Of a DNA stretch of 6,076 bases, positions 1 through 4,340 are shown piece after piece (within the stretch, counting starts at the first letter, position 1; every line of letters begins with the position of its first letter). A model generated the notes under the pieces. The model saw only the letters and a program-made list of their open reading frames with translations. It was not told where the DNA came from and searched no databases. Source of the DNA: an uncultured Veillonella sp. (GTDB lineage Bacteria; Bacillota; Negativicutes; Veillonellales; Veillonellaceae); NCBI GenBank assembly GCA_900766125.1, contig CAAFUD010000285.1:1-6076 (forward strand), given 5' to 3'. The translations under genes and the position numbers were made by a program.

Positions 1-95
1 CATACTAGGATGAATAAACTTATGCTAGAGGATATACCTAATGCTAAAATCCATAAGCATAGCGAACATAATTCATAGAGTGATTCTTTATTCAT
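1..95 (-). CDS. Small hydrophobic membrane protein, partial (C-terminus outside window)
   Basis: An open frame starts with ATG at 95 and runs off the left edge after 31 codons. The visible protein starts MNKESLYELCS and then turns strongly hydrophobic (LCLWILALGI, then SLFILV at about residues 12-31), as expected for a transmembrane segment near the N-terminus. Its ribosome binding site GGAGG lies inside the last codons of the upstream HTH gene, and only two bases separate that gene's stop from this ATG, so translation is probably coupled. It is the third gene of the leftward operon. Function is unknown; small membrane proteins are common in early operons of phages and integrative elements. 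The frame and Shine-Dalgarno are seen directly; that it is a real gene is inference, since the rest is not visible. Confidence 0.55.
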   Translation of the reverse strand, partial: MNKESLYELCSLCLWILALGISSSISLFILV

Positions 96-97
96 AG

Positions 98-346
98 CTA
101 CCTCCTATCTAATTTAGGGTTGTAGTAATCGGTTTCCCAAAAGTCGTTACTTTCGTTATCATCTACACATAATGCATAGCAGATGCCTACGACTGTCGAC
201 ATTTGCACTGATCGTCCGCTGATAGCTCGGTTTAATGTATCCATCGAGATTTCAGCTTTTTCAATCAGCGCCGTCTTAGTCATGCCTAACTCGTTCATGC
301 GTTCCTTAATGGATTCGCCGAACATTCTGATTACGAATTGTTTCAT
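98..346 (-). CDS. XRE-family small HTH regulator
   Basis: An 82-aa protein that is essentially one helix-turn-helix domain. Residues about 9-62 carry the XRE/Cro pattern: GESIKERMNELGMTK (helix 1), TALIEKAEISMDTLNRAISG (helices 2-3 with the recognition helix) and a following helix STVVGICYALCVD. The short acidic tail ends NPKLDRR. It should be a cytoplasmic DNA-binding protein acting on the element's early genes. The ATG at 346 is supported by AGGAGG about 7 bases upstream; Met8 is an alternative without such a site. It lies downstream of the 441-647 HTH gene on the same strand, with a separate promoter in the gap. Its stop overlaps the ribosome binding site of the next gene. It could be a Cro-, CII- or excision-control-like regulator; which one cannot be told from sequence. 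Confidence 0.8.
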   Translation of the reverse strand: MKQFVIRMFGESIKERMNELGMTKTALIEKAEISMDTLNRAISGRSVQMSTVVGICYALCVDDNESNDFWETDYYNPKLDRR

Positions 347-385
347 AATACTAGCCTCCTATTGATTGGTGACATTTTCGGATAT

Positions 386-414
386 ATAATAGAGAAAAAT
401 GTAACTCGTGTAAA
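386..414 (-). promoter_or_regulatory. Sigma-A-type promoter for the leftward XRE gene
   Basis: On the minus strand TTTACA (409-414) and TATTAT (386-391) are separated by exactly 17 bases; each differs from consensus by one base. It lies between the stop of the 441-647 gene and the ATG at 346, so the downstream HTH gene can be expressed separately. The promoter is inferred from pattern only. Confidence 0.55.
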
Positions 415-440
415 AATGCAGAAGATACAAAAATATCTTT

Positions 441-647
441 TTAAGTTACATCTTGTGCAAAAAAAATTGCCACTGGATCTGATATATCGAGTAAGTCAAT
501 CATTTTTTCAATTTCATCGGATCCAAAAACACCTTTTTTTAACTTTAACGAAAAAGTCTTAGGTGTCATTTTTAATTTCTTTGCAACCTGTTTTTGCGTA
601 AGGCCTTTTGTGACAATCAGACCTTTTAAGGCGTTAGAGTTAACCAC
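441..647 (-). CDS. Cro-like small phage regulator (DUF739-like HTH protein)
   Basis: A 68-aa HTH protein first in the leftward operon, divergent from the CI-like repressor. Its pattern NALKGLIVTKGLTQKQVAKK, then KMTPKTFSLKLKKGVFGSDEI, then a C-terminus with DPVAIFFA, strongly recalls the small phage HTH family DUF739 (recall, not a search). A longer ATG frame starts at 683, but the GTG at 647 is preferred: it is preceded by AAAGGAGG with a 9-base gap, while the ATG has no comparable site, and family members usually begin just before the NSKALKG-like segment. The position opposite CI suggests a Cro-type role, binding the shared control region and favouring the active state. No convincing sigma-A promoter is visible upstream on this strand, which may mean weak or regulated expression. 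Confidence 0.75.
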   Translation of the reverse strand: MVNSNALKGLIVTKGLTQKQVAKKLKMTPKTFSLKLKKGVFGSDEIEKMIDLLDISDPVAIFFAQDVT

Positions 648-656
648 TTGTAGTCG

Positions 657-664
657 CCTCCTTT
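657..664 (-). promoter_or_regulatory. Ribosome binding site that fixes the GTG start at 647
   Basis: The minus strand reads AAAGGAGG here, nine bases before GTG at 647. This near-perfect Shine-Dalgarno lies inside the coding frame that would follow from the upstream ATG at 683, which argues that the extra 12 N-terminal residues are not made. Confidence 0.7.
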
Positions 665-729
665 CTTTATCTTCTATCGTCATATTACCACCGGATGTGT
701 GACTTGTAAAGATATTTTTGTAACTTAAA

Positions 730-745
730 TTAACATTTTTGTTGA
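730..745. promoter_or_regulatory. Possible second repressor operator (imperfect inverted repeat)
   Basis: TTAACA (730-735) and TGTTGA (740-745) form an imperfect inverted repeat with a 4-base centre. The half TTAACAT recurs in the perfect palindrome at 757-774. A wider, gapped inverted repeat (taactt at 721-726 and aagtta at 751-756) surrounds it. This spacing of related sites between divergent regulator genes is typical of a phage genetic switch; binding is inferred. Confidence 0.4.
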
Positions 746-770
746 TTTTAAAGTTATTTTATGTTAACAT
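742..770 (+). promoter_or_regulatory. Promoter for the CI-like repressor
   Basis: TTGATT (742-747), a 17-base spacer and TAACAT (765-770), with TG one base before the -10 (extended -10). The -10 lies inside the palindrome 757-774, so a protein bound there would block this promoter. That suggests autorepression by CI or repression by the divergent Cro-like protein. Confidence 0.5.
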
Positions 771-774
771 AAAA
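757..774. promoter_or_regulatory. Operator: perfect 18-bp palindrome in the genetic switch
   Basis: TTTTATGTTAACATAAAA is identical to its reverse complement. It sits in the 176-bp space between the divergent Cro-like and CI-like genes and covers the CI promoter's -10. This is the most likely operator for either regulator. The palindrome is seen directly; the binding partner is inferred. Confidence 0.65.
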
Positions 775-823
775 CTACATTTAATATTTGTAGACTTAAT
801 TTAAACATGGAGGGGTTTACGCC

Positions 824-1480
824 ATGGAAAATTCAATAGGCAATAAATTAAAATCTTTACGAGAACATAAAAAACTTACGCTAGATGAGGTAGCTAAAAA
901 AATTGGCACATCGAGACAGACGTTATTCAAATATGAAAACGGTATCGTTACCAACATTCCTTCTAATAAGATAGAAGATTTAGCAGGTATTTATGGAGTA
1001 TCCCCCGCCTACTTAATGGGCTGGGAAGATGATAAACAAATAAAGAATAATATTGCCCACGGAACCGCCTTTTTTGGCAACACCGCACCTACGGTTGTAC
1101 CATCCGCAGCATATAAAGCAATAAAATTTTCCATCAACAAAGAAGCGGGCCTTACACCTTTTTCTGTTGCGGATAATGCTCTTGCGCCTCGAATCCAACA
1201 AGGCGACAGCGTCTTTGTTTCGGCTCCCGCTGATAATGAAGTTTTATTACCGCATAAGACATTATTAGCTATTCAAGCAGTTAATGATAAAGGAGAGATA
1301 ATGCCCCCATACGTAGTATTAAGGTTGTTTTATTATGCTCCAGATTTTTCGGGTATAATCACCTATGCACCAGGGACCCTTAATAACACTGTTGATCCTA
1401 TTTATTATCCTTTTAGTATGCTCGACACAGCATCCTTTCTAATCGGTATCGCTAGATCCGTTTCATTTAACATTTTTTAG
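824..1480 (+). CDS. CI-like phage repressor with degenerate S24/LexA-like domain
   Basis: A 218-aa cytoplasmic repressor. Residues 4-66 form an XRE HTH domain (IGNKLKSLREHKKLTLDEVA, then GTSRQTLFKYENG), ending in the common AYLMGW linker motif. Residues about 95-215 resemble the S24/LexA C-terminal domain used for dimerisation and self-cleavage. The nucleophile box, usually DSM-x-P, here reads DNALAP (117-122) with GD at 127-128, so Ala119 stands where the catalytic Ser is expected. The usual lysine of the V-K-R-L segment is replaced in VVLRLF (164-169). The domain probably still dimerises but should not self-cleave. The ATG at 824 has GGAGG upstream. The gene diverges from the Cro-like gene across an operator palindrome. 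It presumably keeps the element quiescent by repressing the leftward operon and its own promoter. Confidence 0.85.
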   Translation: MENSIGNKLKSLREHKKLTLDEVAKKIGTSRQTLFKYENGIVTNIPSNKIEDLAGIYGVSPAYLMGWEDDKQIKNNIAHGTAFFGNTAPTVVPSAAYKAIKFSINKEAGLTPFSVADNALAPRIQQGDSVFVSAPADNEVLLPHKTLLAIQAVNDKGEIMPPYVVLRLFYYAPDFSGIITYAPGTLNNTVDPIYYPFSMLDTASFLIGIARSVSFNIF

Positions 1481-1579
1481 TAAGTACACAGGGAAATTAT
1501 AAATTATCGATTCTTTTAATTTGGTTAACTTCCGCCACTTGGCGTTAGTATATATATTTTTAAAAGGGAGATTTTAAAA

Positions 1580-2170
1580 ATGACTAAGAAAAAAGGACTC
1601 TTATTAGCTGTTGTTGTGTTTGTAGGATTATCCTACGCTTGTGGCCATGATTCTAGCCAGAGTACTGAATCAAAACCTAGTACATCGCAGAGCCAAGAAG
1701 CAAAAGCTCCATCAAAATCGGAAGTAGCTTACGATAAATTCGTAAACCTACCTATGGGTTCTTCTTATGAGCAAGTAAAAAATGCACTTGGTGTAGATGG
1801 TAAACTAACACACGAAAATGTGATTGCGGATATGAAAACTCAATCTTATGATTTTGTGGTCGATAATGCACACATGACATTAATGTTCCAAAACGGCGCG
1901 TTAAATAGCAAATCTATTGCCAGCCTTTCCTTCTTAAAACCAAGTGGAAGCAAGATTACCCTAGACCAATTCAATCAAATCCAAGCAGGCATGACTTATG
2001 ATCAAGTAAAACAAATTCTAGGAAGTGAAGGTCGCTTATCTACTCAAACAGAAATTATGGGCATGAGATCCTCCCTGTATACTTGGATGAATTCCGGAGG
2101 CGCTAATATTGTAATTACATTTGGTGGCGAAGGAACTGTAGATAGTAAAACTCAATTCGGTTTGAAATAG
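1580..2170 (+). CDS. Secreted, probable lipoprotein with two BLIP/DUF3862-like repeats
   Basis: A 196-aa exported protein. MTKKK plus a hydrophobic stretch (residues 6-20) is followed by Cys21 in LSYAC, a probable but non-canonical lipobox because Leu is at -4 rather than -3. A Ser/Lys/Glu-rich linker follows (about 22-48), then two related modules. The first is about 50-115 (YDKFVNLPMGSSYEQVKNAL, GKLT, FQNGALNSKS) and the second about 127-196 (LDQFNQIQAGMTYDQVKQIL, GRLS, ending SKTQFGLK). The modules align with each other, and the second resembles DUF3862/BLIP-like lipoproteins (recall). It should be anchored outside the cytoplasmic membrane. It follows the repressor by 99 bp, has GGGAG before the ATG and has its own terminator. 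No clear promoter is seen, only AT-rich sequence with a small hairpin (CGCC/GGCG, 1533-1544). Its place in the lysogeny module suggests lysogenic conversion or superinfection exclusion, but that is inference. Confidence 0.75.
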   Translation: MTKKKGLLLAVVVFVGLSYACGHDSSQSTESKPSTSQSQEAKAPSKSEVAYDKFVNLPMGSSYEQVKNALGVDGKLTHENVIADMKTQSYDFVVDNAHMTLMFQNGALNSKSIASLSFLKPSGSKITLDQFNQIQAGMTYDQVKQILGSEGRLSTQTEIMGMRSSLYTWMNSGGANIVITFGGEGTVDSKTQFGLK

Positions 2171-2197
2171 TAATTCTACCTGTGTGTGATATAAAGT

Positions 2198-2251
2198 GCC
2201 CATCCACGCTTCAGGGTTTAACGACTACAGCGCACCGGGATGGGCCTTTTT
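2198..2251 (+). terminator. Rho-independent terminator after the lipoprotein gene
   Basis: GCCCATCC (2198-2205) pairs with GGATGGGC (2238-2245), followed by C and five T. An inner CGCT/AGCG pair (2207-2210 with 2229-2232) extends the stem and leaves a long apical loop. The T-run overlaps the first GACGTC palindrome. Confidence 0.75.
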
Positions 2252-2267
2252 GTTGACGTCAACAAAA
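2248..2267. repeat. Perfect 20-bp palindrome, copy 1 (GACGTC centre)
   Basis: TTTTGTTGACGTCAACAAAA is its own reverse complement. The same 20-mer occurs again at 2295-2314, 47 bp away centre to centre. No loop bases exist, so a DNA site for a dimeric protein is more likely than an RNA hairpin. It overlaps the T-run of the lipoprotein terminator. Confidence 0.8.
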
Positions 2268-2291
2268 TGCTAGTAATCATGCAGGTTGCCT

Positions 2292-2317
2292 CGATTTTGT
2301 TGACGTCAACAAAATCG
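2292..2317. repeat. Perfect 26-bp palindrome, copy 2 (GACGTC centre)
   Basis: This contains the same 20-mer as 2248-2267 (here 2295-2314), with the symmetry extended by CGA on the left and TCG on the right, giving 26 perfectly palindromic bases. An outer pair, CCTCGA (2289-2294) and TCGAGG (2332-2337), lies around it. The protein or process that uses it is unknown; an operator or a recombination or transfer site are possibilities. Confidence 0.8.
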
Positions 2318-2337
2318 GAGATATGTGAGCTTCGAGG

Positions 2338-2380
2338 TAAAAAGAAAAGCCTCCTACCCTGCTATGGGATAAGAGGCTTT
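2338..2380 (-). terminator. Leftward terminator, distal of two
   Basis: AAAGCCTC (2346-2353) and GAGGCTTT (2373-2380) pair, continued by TACCC/GGGATA-type pairing near the loop. Read on the minus strand the stem is followed by a T-rich tract (TTTTCTTTTT), while the plus-strand side is not T-rich. It probably backs up the terminator at 2384-2419. Confidence 0.55.
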
Positions 2381-2383
2381 GTG

Positions 2384-2419
2384 ATAAAAGAAAAGACCCT
2401 CACTTATAAGTGAGGGTCT
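2384..2419 (-). terminator. Leftward terminator, perfect 26-bp palindrome
   Basis: The palindrome spans 2394-2419, with arms AGACCCTCACTT and AAGTGAGGGTCT around a central TA. On the minus strand it is followed by TTTTCTTTTAT, a good U-tract; on the plus strand what follows is not T-rich. It ends the short transcript started by the minus-strand promoter at 2508-2536. Confidence 0.65.
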
Positions 2420-2501
2420 ATGTAGGGGGAAAGATATAATTTTCCTTTAATTTTCTACGAGACGAGTAAGATACTCATGTTATGTCTCTAAGCATTTGTA
2501 T
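2386..2501 (-). ncRNA. Candidate small RNA of about 115 nt, leftward
   Basis: A consensus promoter (2508-2536) and a strong terminator (2384-2419) on the minus strand bracket about 115 nt with no convincing gene. The predicted RNA has three stem-loops. The first is a 5' hairpin with 10 paired bases: gagac+gagta (2459-2468) pairs with tactc (2472-2476) and gtctc (2484-2488) across a 7-base bulge. The second is a small one, GGAAA with TTTCC (2428-2432 with 2441-2445). The third is the terminator hairpin. A 7-codon ATG frame (MSILLVS) lies in the first hairpin, without a good ribosome binding site. Function and targets are unknown. The exact 5' end is estimated from the -10. Confidence 0.45.
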
Positions 2502-2507
2502 AAGATA

Positions 2508-2536
2508 AGTATATCAACAGGTACAGAAAATGTCAA
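2508..2536 (-). promoter_or_regulatory. Strong sigma-A-type promoter, leftward
   Basis: TTGACA (2531-2536), a 17-base spacer and TATACT (2508-2513) on the minus strand. The -35 is a perfect match and the -10 is one base off consensus. It faces away from the gene at 2683 and towards two leftward terminators, with no sizeable reading frame between. Confidence 0.65.
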
Positions 2537-2682
2537 AAATTTTTTATTCAAAAAGAAACAACATCCCAATTTTACAATTACCATCTACTCTATCCTTTAA
2601 AAATAAAAATTTATAGCGCCTAAGATTTGTTAAATACTCTATTTCTACAAGCACAAATGTATGTAAAAAAAGGAGGGTTATT

Positions 2683-3066
2683 ATGTTTGATACATATAAA
2701 ATTATTGCGATTGAAAATGAAAGTACAGTATTAATTGACTATGGACTAAATGATGGCTCAAAAGAGTGCGATGTCTTACGCATAATTGAACCTGGCGAGG
2801 ATTTGATTATAGACGATGTAAATTATGGATCATACGACGGTATAAAAGCCGTTATTGAAGTTACGGCCCCATATTCTCGATTTTCTGTGTGCCAACGCAT
2901 TGTTAGAAGTACCACCAATTTATTCAGTCCTGTATCAGCTCTTCAAAAAACAATTGCACGTACTATTCCATTAAATGTTAACAAAGATGACATATCTAAA
3001 AATCTTTCCGCCCCTAAAATAACACCTATAAAAATAGGGGACACTGTTTTACTCACAAGAGAATAA
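2683..3066 (+). CDS. Hypothetical 127-aa beta-rich protein
   Basis: The gene is not recognised with certainty. AAAGGAGG sits just before the ATG, so the start is well supported. The protein has no signal peptide and no membrane segment. Residues 4-75 alternate hydrophobic and polar residues as short beta strands with glycine turns: STVLIDYGLNDGSKECDVLR, then EDLIIDD, YGSYDGIKAVIEVT and FSVCQRIV. This order (NxG..DG.K..D.L.I, then a G.K..IEVT..Y..FSV segment) resembles small beta-barrel domains of the FlgT C-terminal type, which is a resemblance by eye only. Residues 76-110 look less ordered, and the end KIGDTVLLTRE is another strand. It lies upstream of the Abi RNA/protein unit on the same strand, but the Abi unit has its own promoter. 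No clear promoter for this gene is seen. A role in the defence cargo is possible but unproven. Confidence 0.7.
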   Translation: MFDTYKIIAIENESTVLIDYGLNDGSKECDVLRIIEPGEDLIIDDVNYGSYDGIKAVIEVTAPYSRFSVCQRIVRSTTNLFSPVSALQKTIARTIPLNVNKDDISKNLSAPKITPIKIGDTVLLTRE

Positions 3067-3069
3067 GTG

Positions 3070-3098
3070 TTGAAAAATCAATTTATCTGAGGTATACT
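3070..3098 (+). promoter_or_regulatory. Promoter of the Abi-associated RNA
   Basis: TTGAAA (3070-3075), a 17-base spacer and TATACT (3093-3098), starting a few bases after the stop of the 2683-3066 gene. Transcription should begin near 3105, giving a very short RNA before the terminator at 3146-3180. Confidence 0.65.
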
Positions 3099-3104
3099 GA
3101 TGGT

Positions 3105-3180
3105 AGTGAACTGTCCCTGTTCACATTGCGTGACTGTTGGACACTGGGGCCCTGCTATCATTGATAGCAGGGCCCCTTTT
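3105..3180 (+). ncRNA. Small RNA upstream of the Abi gene (abiF-RNA-like)
   Basis: About 75 nt between a good promoter and a very strong terminator, directly before an Abi_2-type gene. GTGAAC (3106-3111) pairs with GTTCAC (3119-3124). The loop bases TGTCC (3112-3116) are complementary to GGACA (3139-3143), so an H-type pseudoknot can form. An alternative hairpin TCAC/GTGA (3121-3124 with 3130-3133) would exclude the first. The terminator hairpin forms the 3' end. From memory, a structured 'abiF RNA motif' has been described upstream of Abi_2-family genes; whether this sequence matches that model needs a covariance search. The likely role is an RNA antitoxin or regulator of the adjacent protein, with terminator read-through supplying the Abi mRNA. 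Structure is read from the bases; function is inferred. Confidence 0.6.
3146..3180 (+). terminator. Strong terminator/attenuator between small RNA and Abi gene
   Basis: Arms GGGGCCCTGCTATCA (3146-3160) and TGATAGCAGGGCCCC (3162-3176) are perfectly complementary, with only one base between them, so the top pairs open to form the loop. TTTT and an AT-rich run follow. The hairpin ends 12 bases before the Abi gene's AGGAGG, so it should keep Abi expression low relative to the small RNA. Confidence 0.85.
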
Positions 3181-3200
3181 ATTATATAGGAGGTTGAATT

Positions 3201-4232
3201 TTGACAACCTATGACAAGCCTTTTAAAACTTACGAAGAACAAATTGAATTATTACGTACTAGGAATCTAAACATAAGCGATCCAGAATTTGCAATACATG
3301 CTTTAGATACAATATCTTATTATGATTTAATTAATCGTTACCAAAGACATTTTATGCCAAACGGAGATTCTTTTATTGATGGTACTACTATAGAACAGTT
3401 ATATAGTCTTTCAATGTTTGATAGGTCTATTCAAGCATTCATACTGAAATATAGCATGTTTATTGAAAATATATTTAAAACAAAATTAGCCTATACACTT
3501 TCTAAAGATTTTGGTGTAGATATATCCGTATATTTAGCAAAGTCAAAATATAAAGAGTCTTATCAAAATCCCAATAATGTATTGACGTTTGATGCAGTTC
3601 AACTCGAATGTTTAAAAACAAGAGACGACCCCAAAATCGCAAGCAACCCTACTTTATATTATCGAGAACACCATAACCACATCCCGCCGTGGATACTATT
3701 AAAGAACCTAACATTTAGTAATTCCATTAATCTTTTTAAGTTGTTAAAGAACGCCCAACGCGACGACGTTGTAGAGGCATTGTTGCCTAACGAACCTGAC
3801 AGGATAATTCCACTTAGCGACAAAACTAATTTTATTATTTGTGCATTAGAAGCCATCAGAGTGTTTCGGAATGCAGCGGCACATAATCTTGATTTTACTG
3901 CGCTTAGAACGGATGAGAAACGAAAGATTCCGCCCACCATTTTGGCGAAATGTTTGCAAGGAGGCATATTAATAAAAAAAGTCAAGAAGAAGATTACAAG
4001 TAGTGAGCGGTCGCATCTAAGAGGAATATATGGTGTAATGCTAGCCATGATGGTCTTTCTAAAAATTGATTACCTTAAGAGCCAATTTATTGTTGACTTT
4101 TTGACTGTATTTAATGGTATCGATGCTGCAGACGAATCTACAAAACCTTTCCTGTTTGATTGTTATGCAAATATTGCGGATATGCCTGTAGATACTCAAG
4201 CTAGATTAGAAAATTACTTTGAAAAAATTTAA
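3201..4232 (+). CDS. Abi_2-family (AbiF/AbiD-like) HEPN protein, putative abortive-infection effector
   Basis: A 343-aa soluble protein. The N-terminus has Abi_2 hallmarks: TYEEQIELLRTRNL (10-23), then ISYYDLINRY (38-47). The middle holds IPPWILLKNLTFSNSINLF (161-179), resembling the family's P-x-W-x-L..L-[ST]-F segment. Residues 223-228 read RNAAAH, the R-x4-H motif of HEPN ribonucleases, so it is probably an RNase that stops phage growth by harming translation in the infected cell (family knowledge plus inference). Start: TTG at 3201 has AGGAGG seven bases upstream, and no ATG occurs in frame before Met52, so TTG is well supported. A weak start and the upstream terminator both limit expression, as expected of a toxic effector. 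The small RNA directly upstream is the likely partner or antitoxin. The gene sits in the cargo zone between the lysogeny genes and the integrase. Confidence 0.85.
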   Translation: MTTYDKPFKTYEEQIELLRTRNLNISDPEFAIHALDTISYYDLINRYQRHFMPNGDSFIDGTTIEQLYSLSMFDRSIQAFILKYSMFIENIFKTKLAYTLSKDFGVDISVYLAKSKYKESYQNPNNVLTFDAVQLECLKTRDDPKIASNPTLYYREHHNHIPPWILLKNLTFSNSINLFKLLKNAQRDDVVEALLPNEPDRIIPLSDKTNFIICALEAIRVFRNAAAHNLDFTALRTDEKRKIPPTILAKCLQGGILIKKVKKKITSSERSHLRGIYGVMLAMMVFLKIDYLKSQFIVDFLTVFNGIDAADESTKPFLFDCYANIADMPVDTQARLENYFEKI

Positions 4233-4236
4233 GCTA

Positions 4237-4282
4237 AATATAAAAAGTGCCCCTACTCTGCGTCAACAGAATAAGGGGCACT
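4237..4282 (-). terminator. Leftward terminator after the Abi gene
   Basis: AGTGCCCCT (4246-4254) pairs with AGGGGCACT (4274-4282), with further partial pairing TCTG/CAGA nearer the loop. On the minus strand the stem is followed by TTTTTATATTT; on the plus strand CAATAGCC follows, so the leftward direction fits better. It may still weakly stop the Abi mRNA. Confidence 0.55.
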
Positions 4283-4310
4283 CAATAGCCTTAGAGAGCT
4301 ACTAAACATA
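4240..4310 (-). ncRNA. Possible short leftward transcript, about 70 nt
   Basis: An extended -10 element (4316-4324) and a leftward terminator (4237-4282) predict a short minus-strand RNA that ends just beyond the 3' end of the Abi gene. It contains no reading frame of note. If transcription reads through, the RNA would be antisense to Abi mRNA. The -35 region is poor, so this is tentative. Confidence 0.25.
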
Positions 4311-4340
4311 ATATCATTATACCACAAAACCTCTAAGGCT
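4287..4340. repeat. 10-bp inverted repeat between Abi and integrase genes
   Basis: AGCCTTAGAG (4287-4296) and CTCTAAGGCT (4331-4340) are exact inverted copies separated by 34 bases. On the plus strand the second arm is followed by TATTTCTTAT, so it could act as a weak long-loop terminator before the integrase. On the minus strand the pair encloses the extended -10 promoter. Confidence 0.55.
4316..4324 (-). promoter_or_regulatory. Extended -10 promoter element, leftward
   Basis: The minus strand reads TGGTATAAT: a perfect TATAAT (4316-4321) with TG at the extended position. No good -35 lies 17 bases upstream, which is tolerated for extended -10 promoters. It points towards the leftward terminator at 4237-4282. 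Confidence 0.4.

Noticed and set aside
183..562. Two plus-strand frames (183-365 and 338-562) opposite the HTH genes.
   Set aside because: They lie antisense to genes with good HTH motifs and ribosome binding sites, have no such sites themselves and show no motif.
1013..1201. Minus-strand frame inside the CI-like gene.
   Set aside because: Antisense shadow of a clear repressor gene, with no ribosome binding site or motif.
2248..2419. A CRISPR-like array suggested by repeated palindromes and hairpins.
   Set aside because: There are only two copies of one palindrome; the other hairpins are different sequences with terminator character, and no regular spacers exist.
2480..2584. A 34-codon minus-strand frame (starts MVIVKLGCCFF) with AAAGGA eight bases upstream, possibly a small hydrophobic peptide.
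   Set aside because: It overlaps the consensus promoter of the candidate small RNA, has no promoter of its own that I can see and no recognisable similarity; AT-rich DNA gives such frames by chance. It stays a weak alternative explanation of the leftward terminators.
3100..3180. Tandem-repeat antitoxin RNA of the classical ToxIN type.
   Set aside because: No repeated unit of about 30-40 nt is visible; a single structured RNA before the terminator fits an abiF-type layout better.
3659..4048. 129-codon minus-strand frame inside the Abi gene.
   Set aside because: Antisense to the conserved RNAAAH and P-x-W regions, with low-complexity composition and no ribosome binding site.
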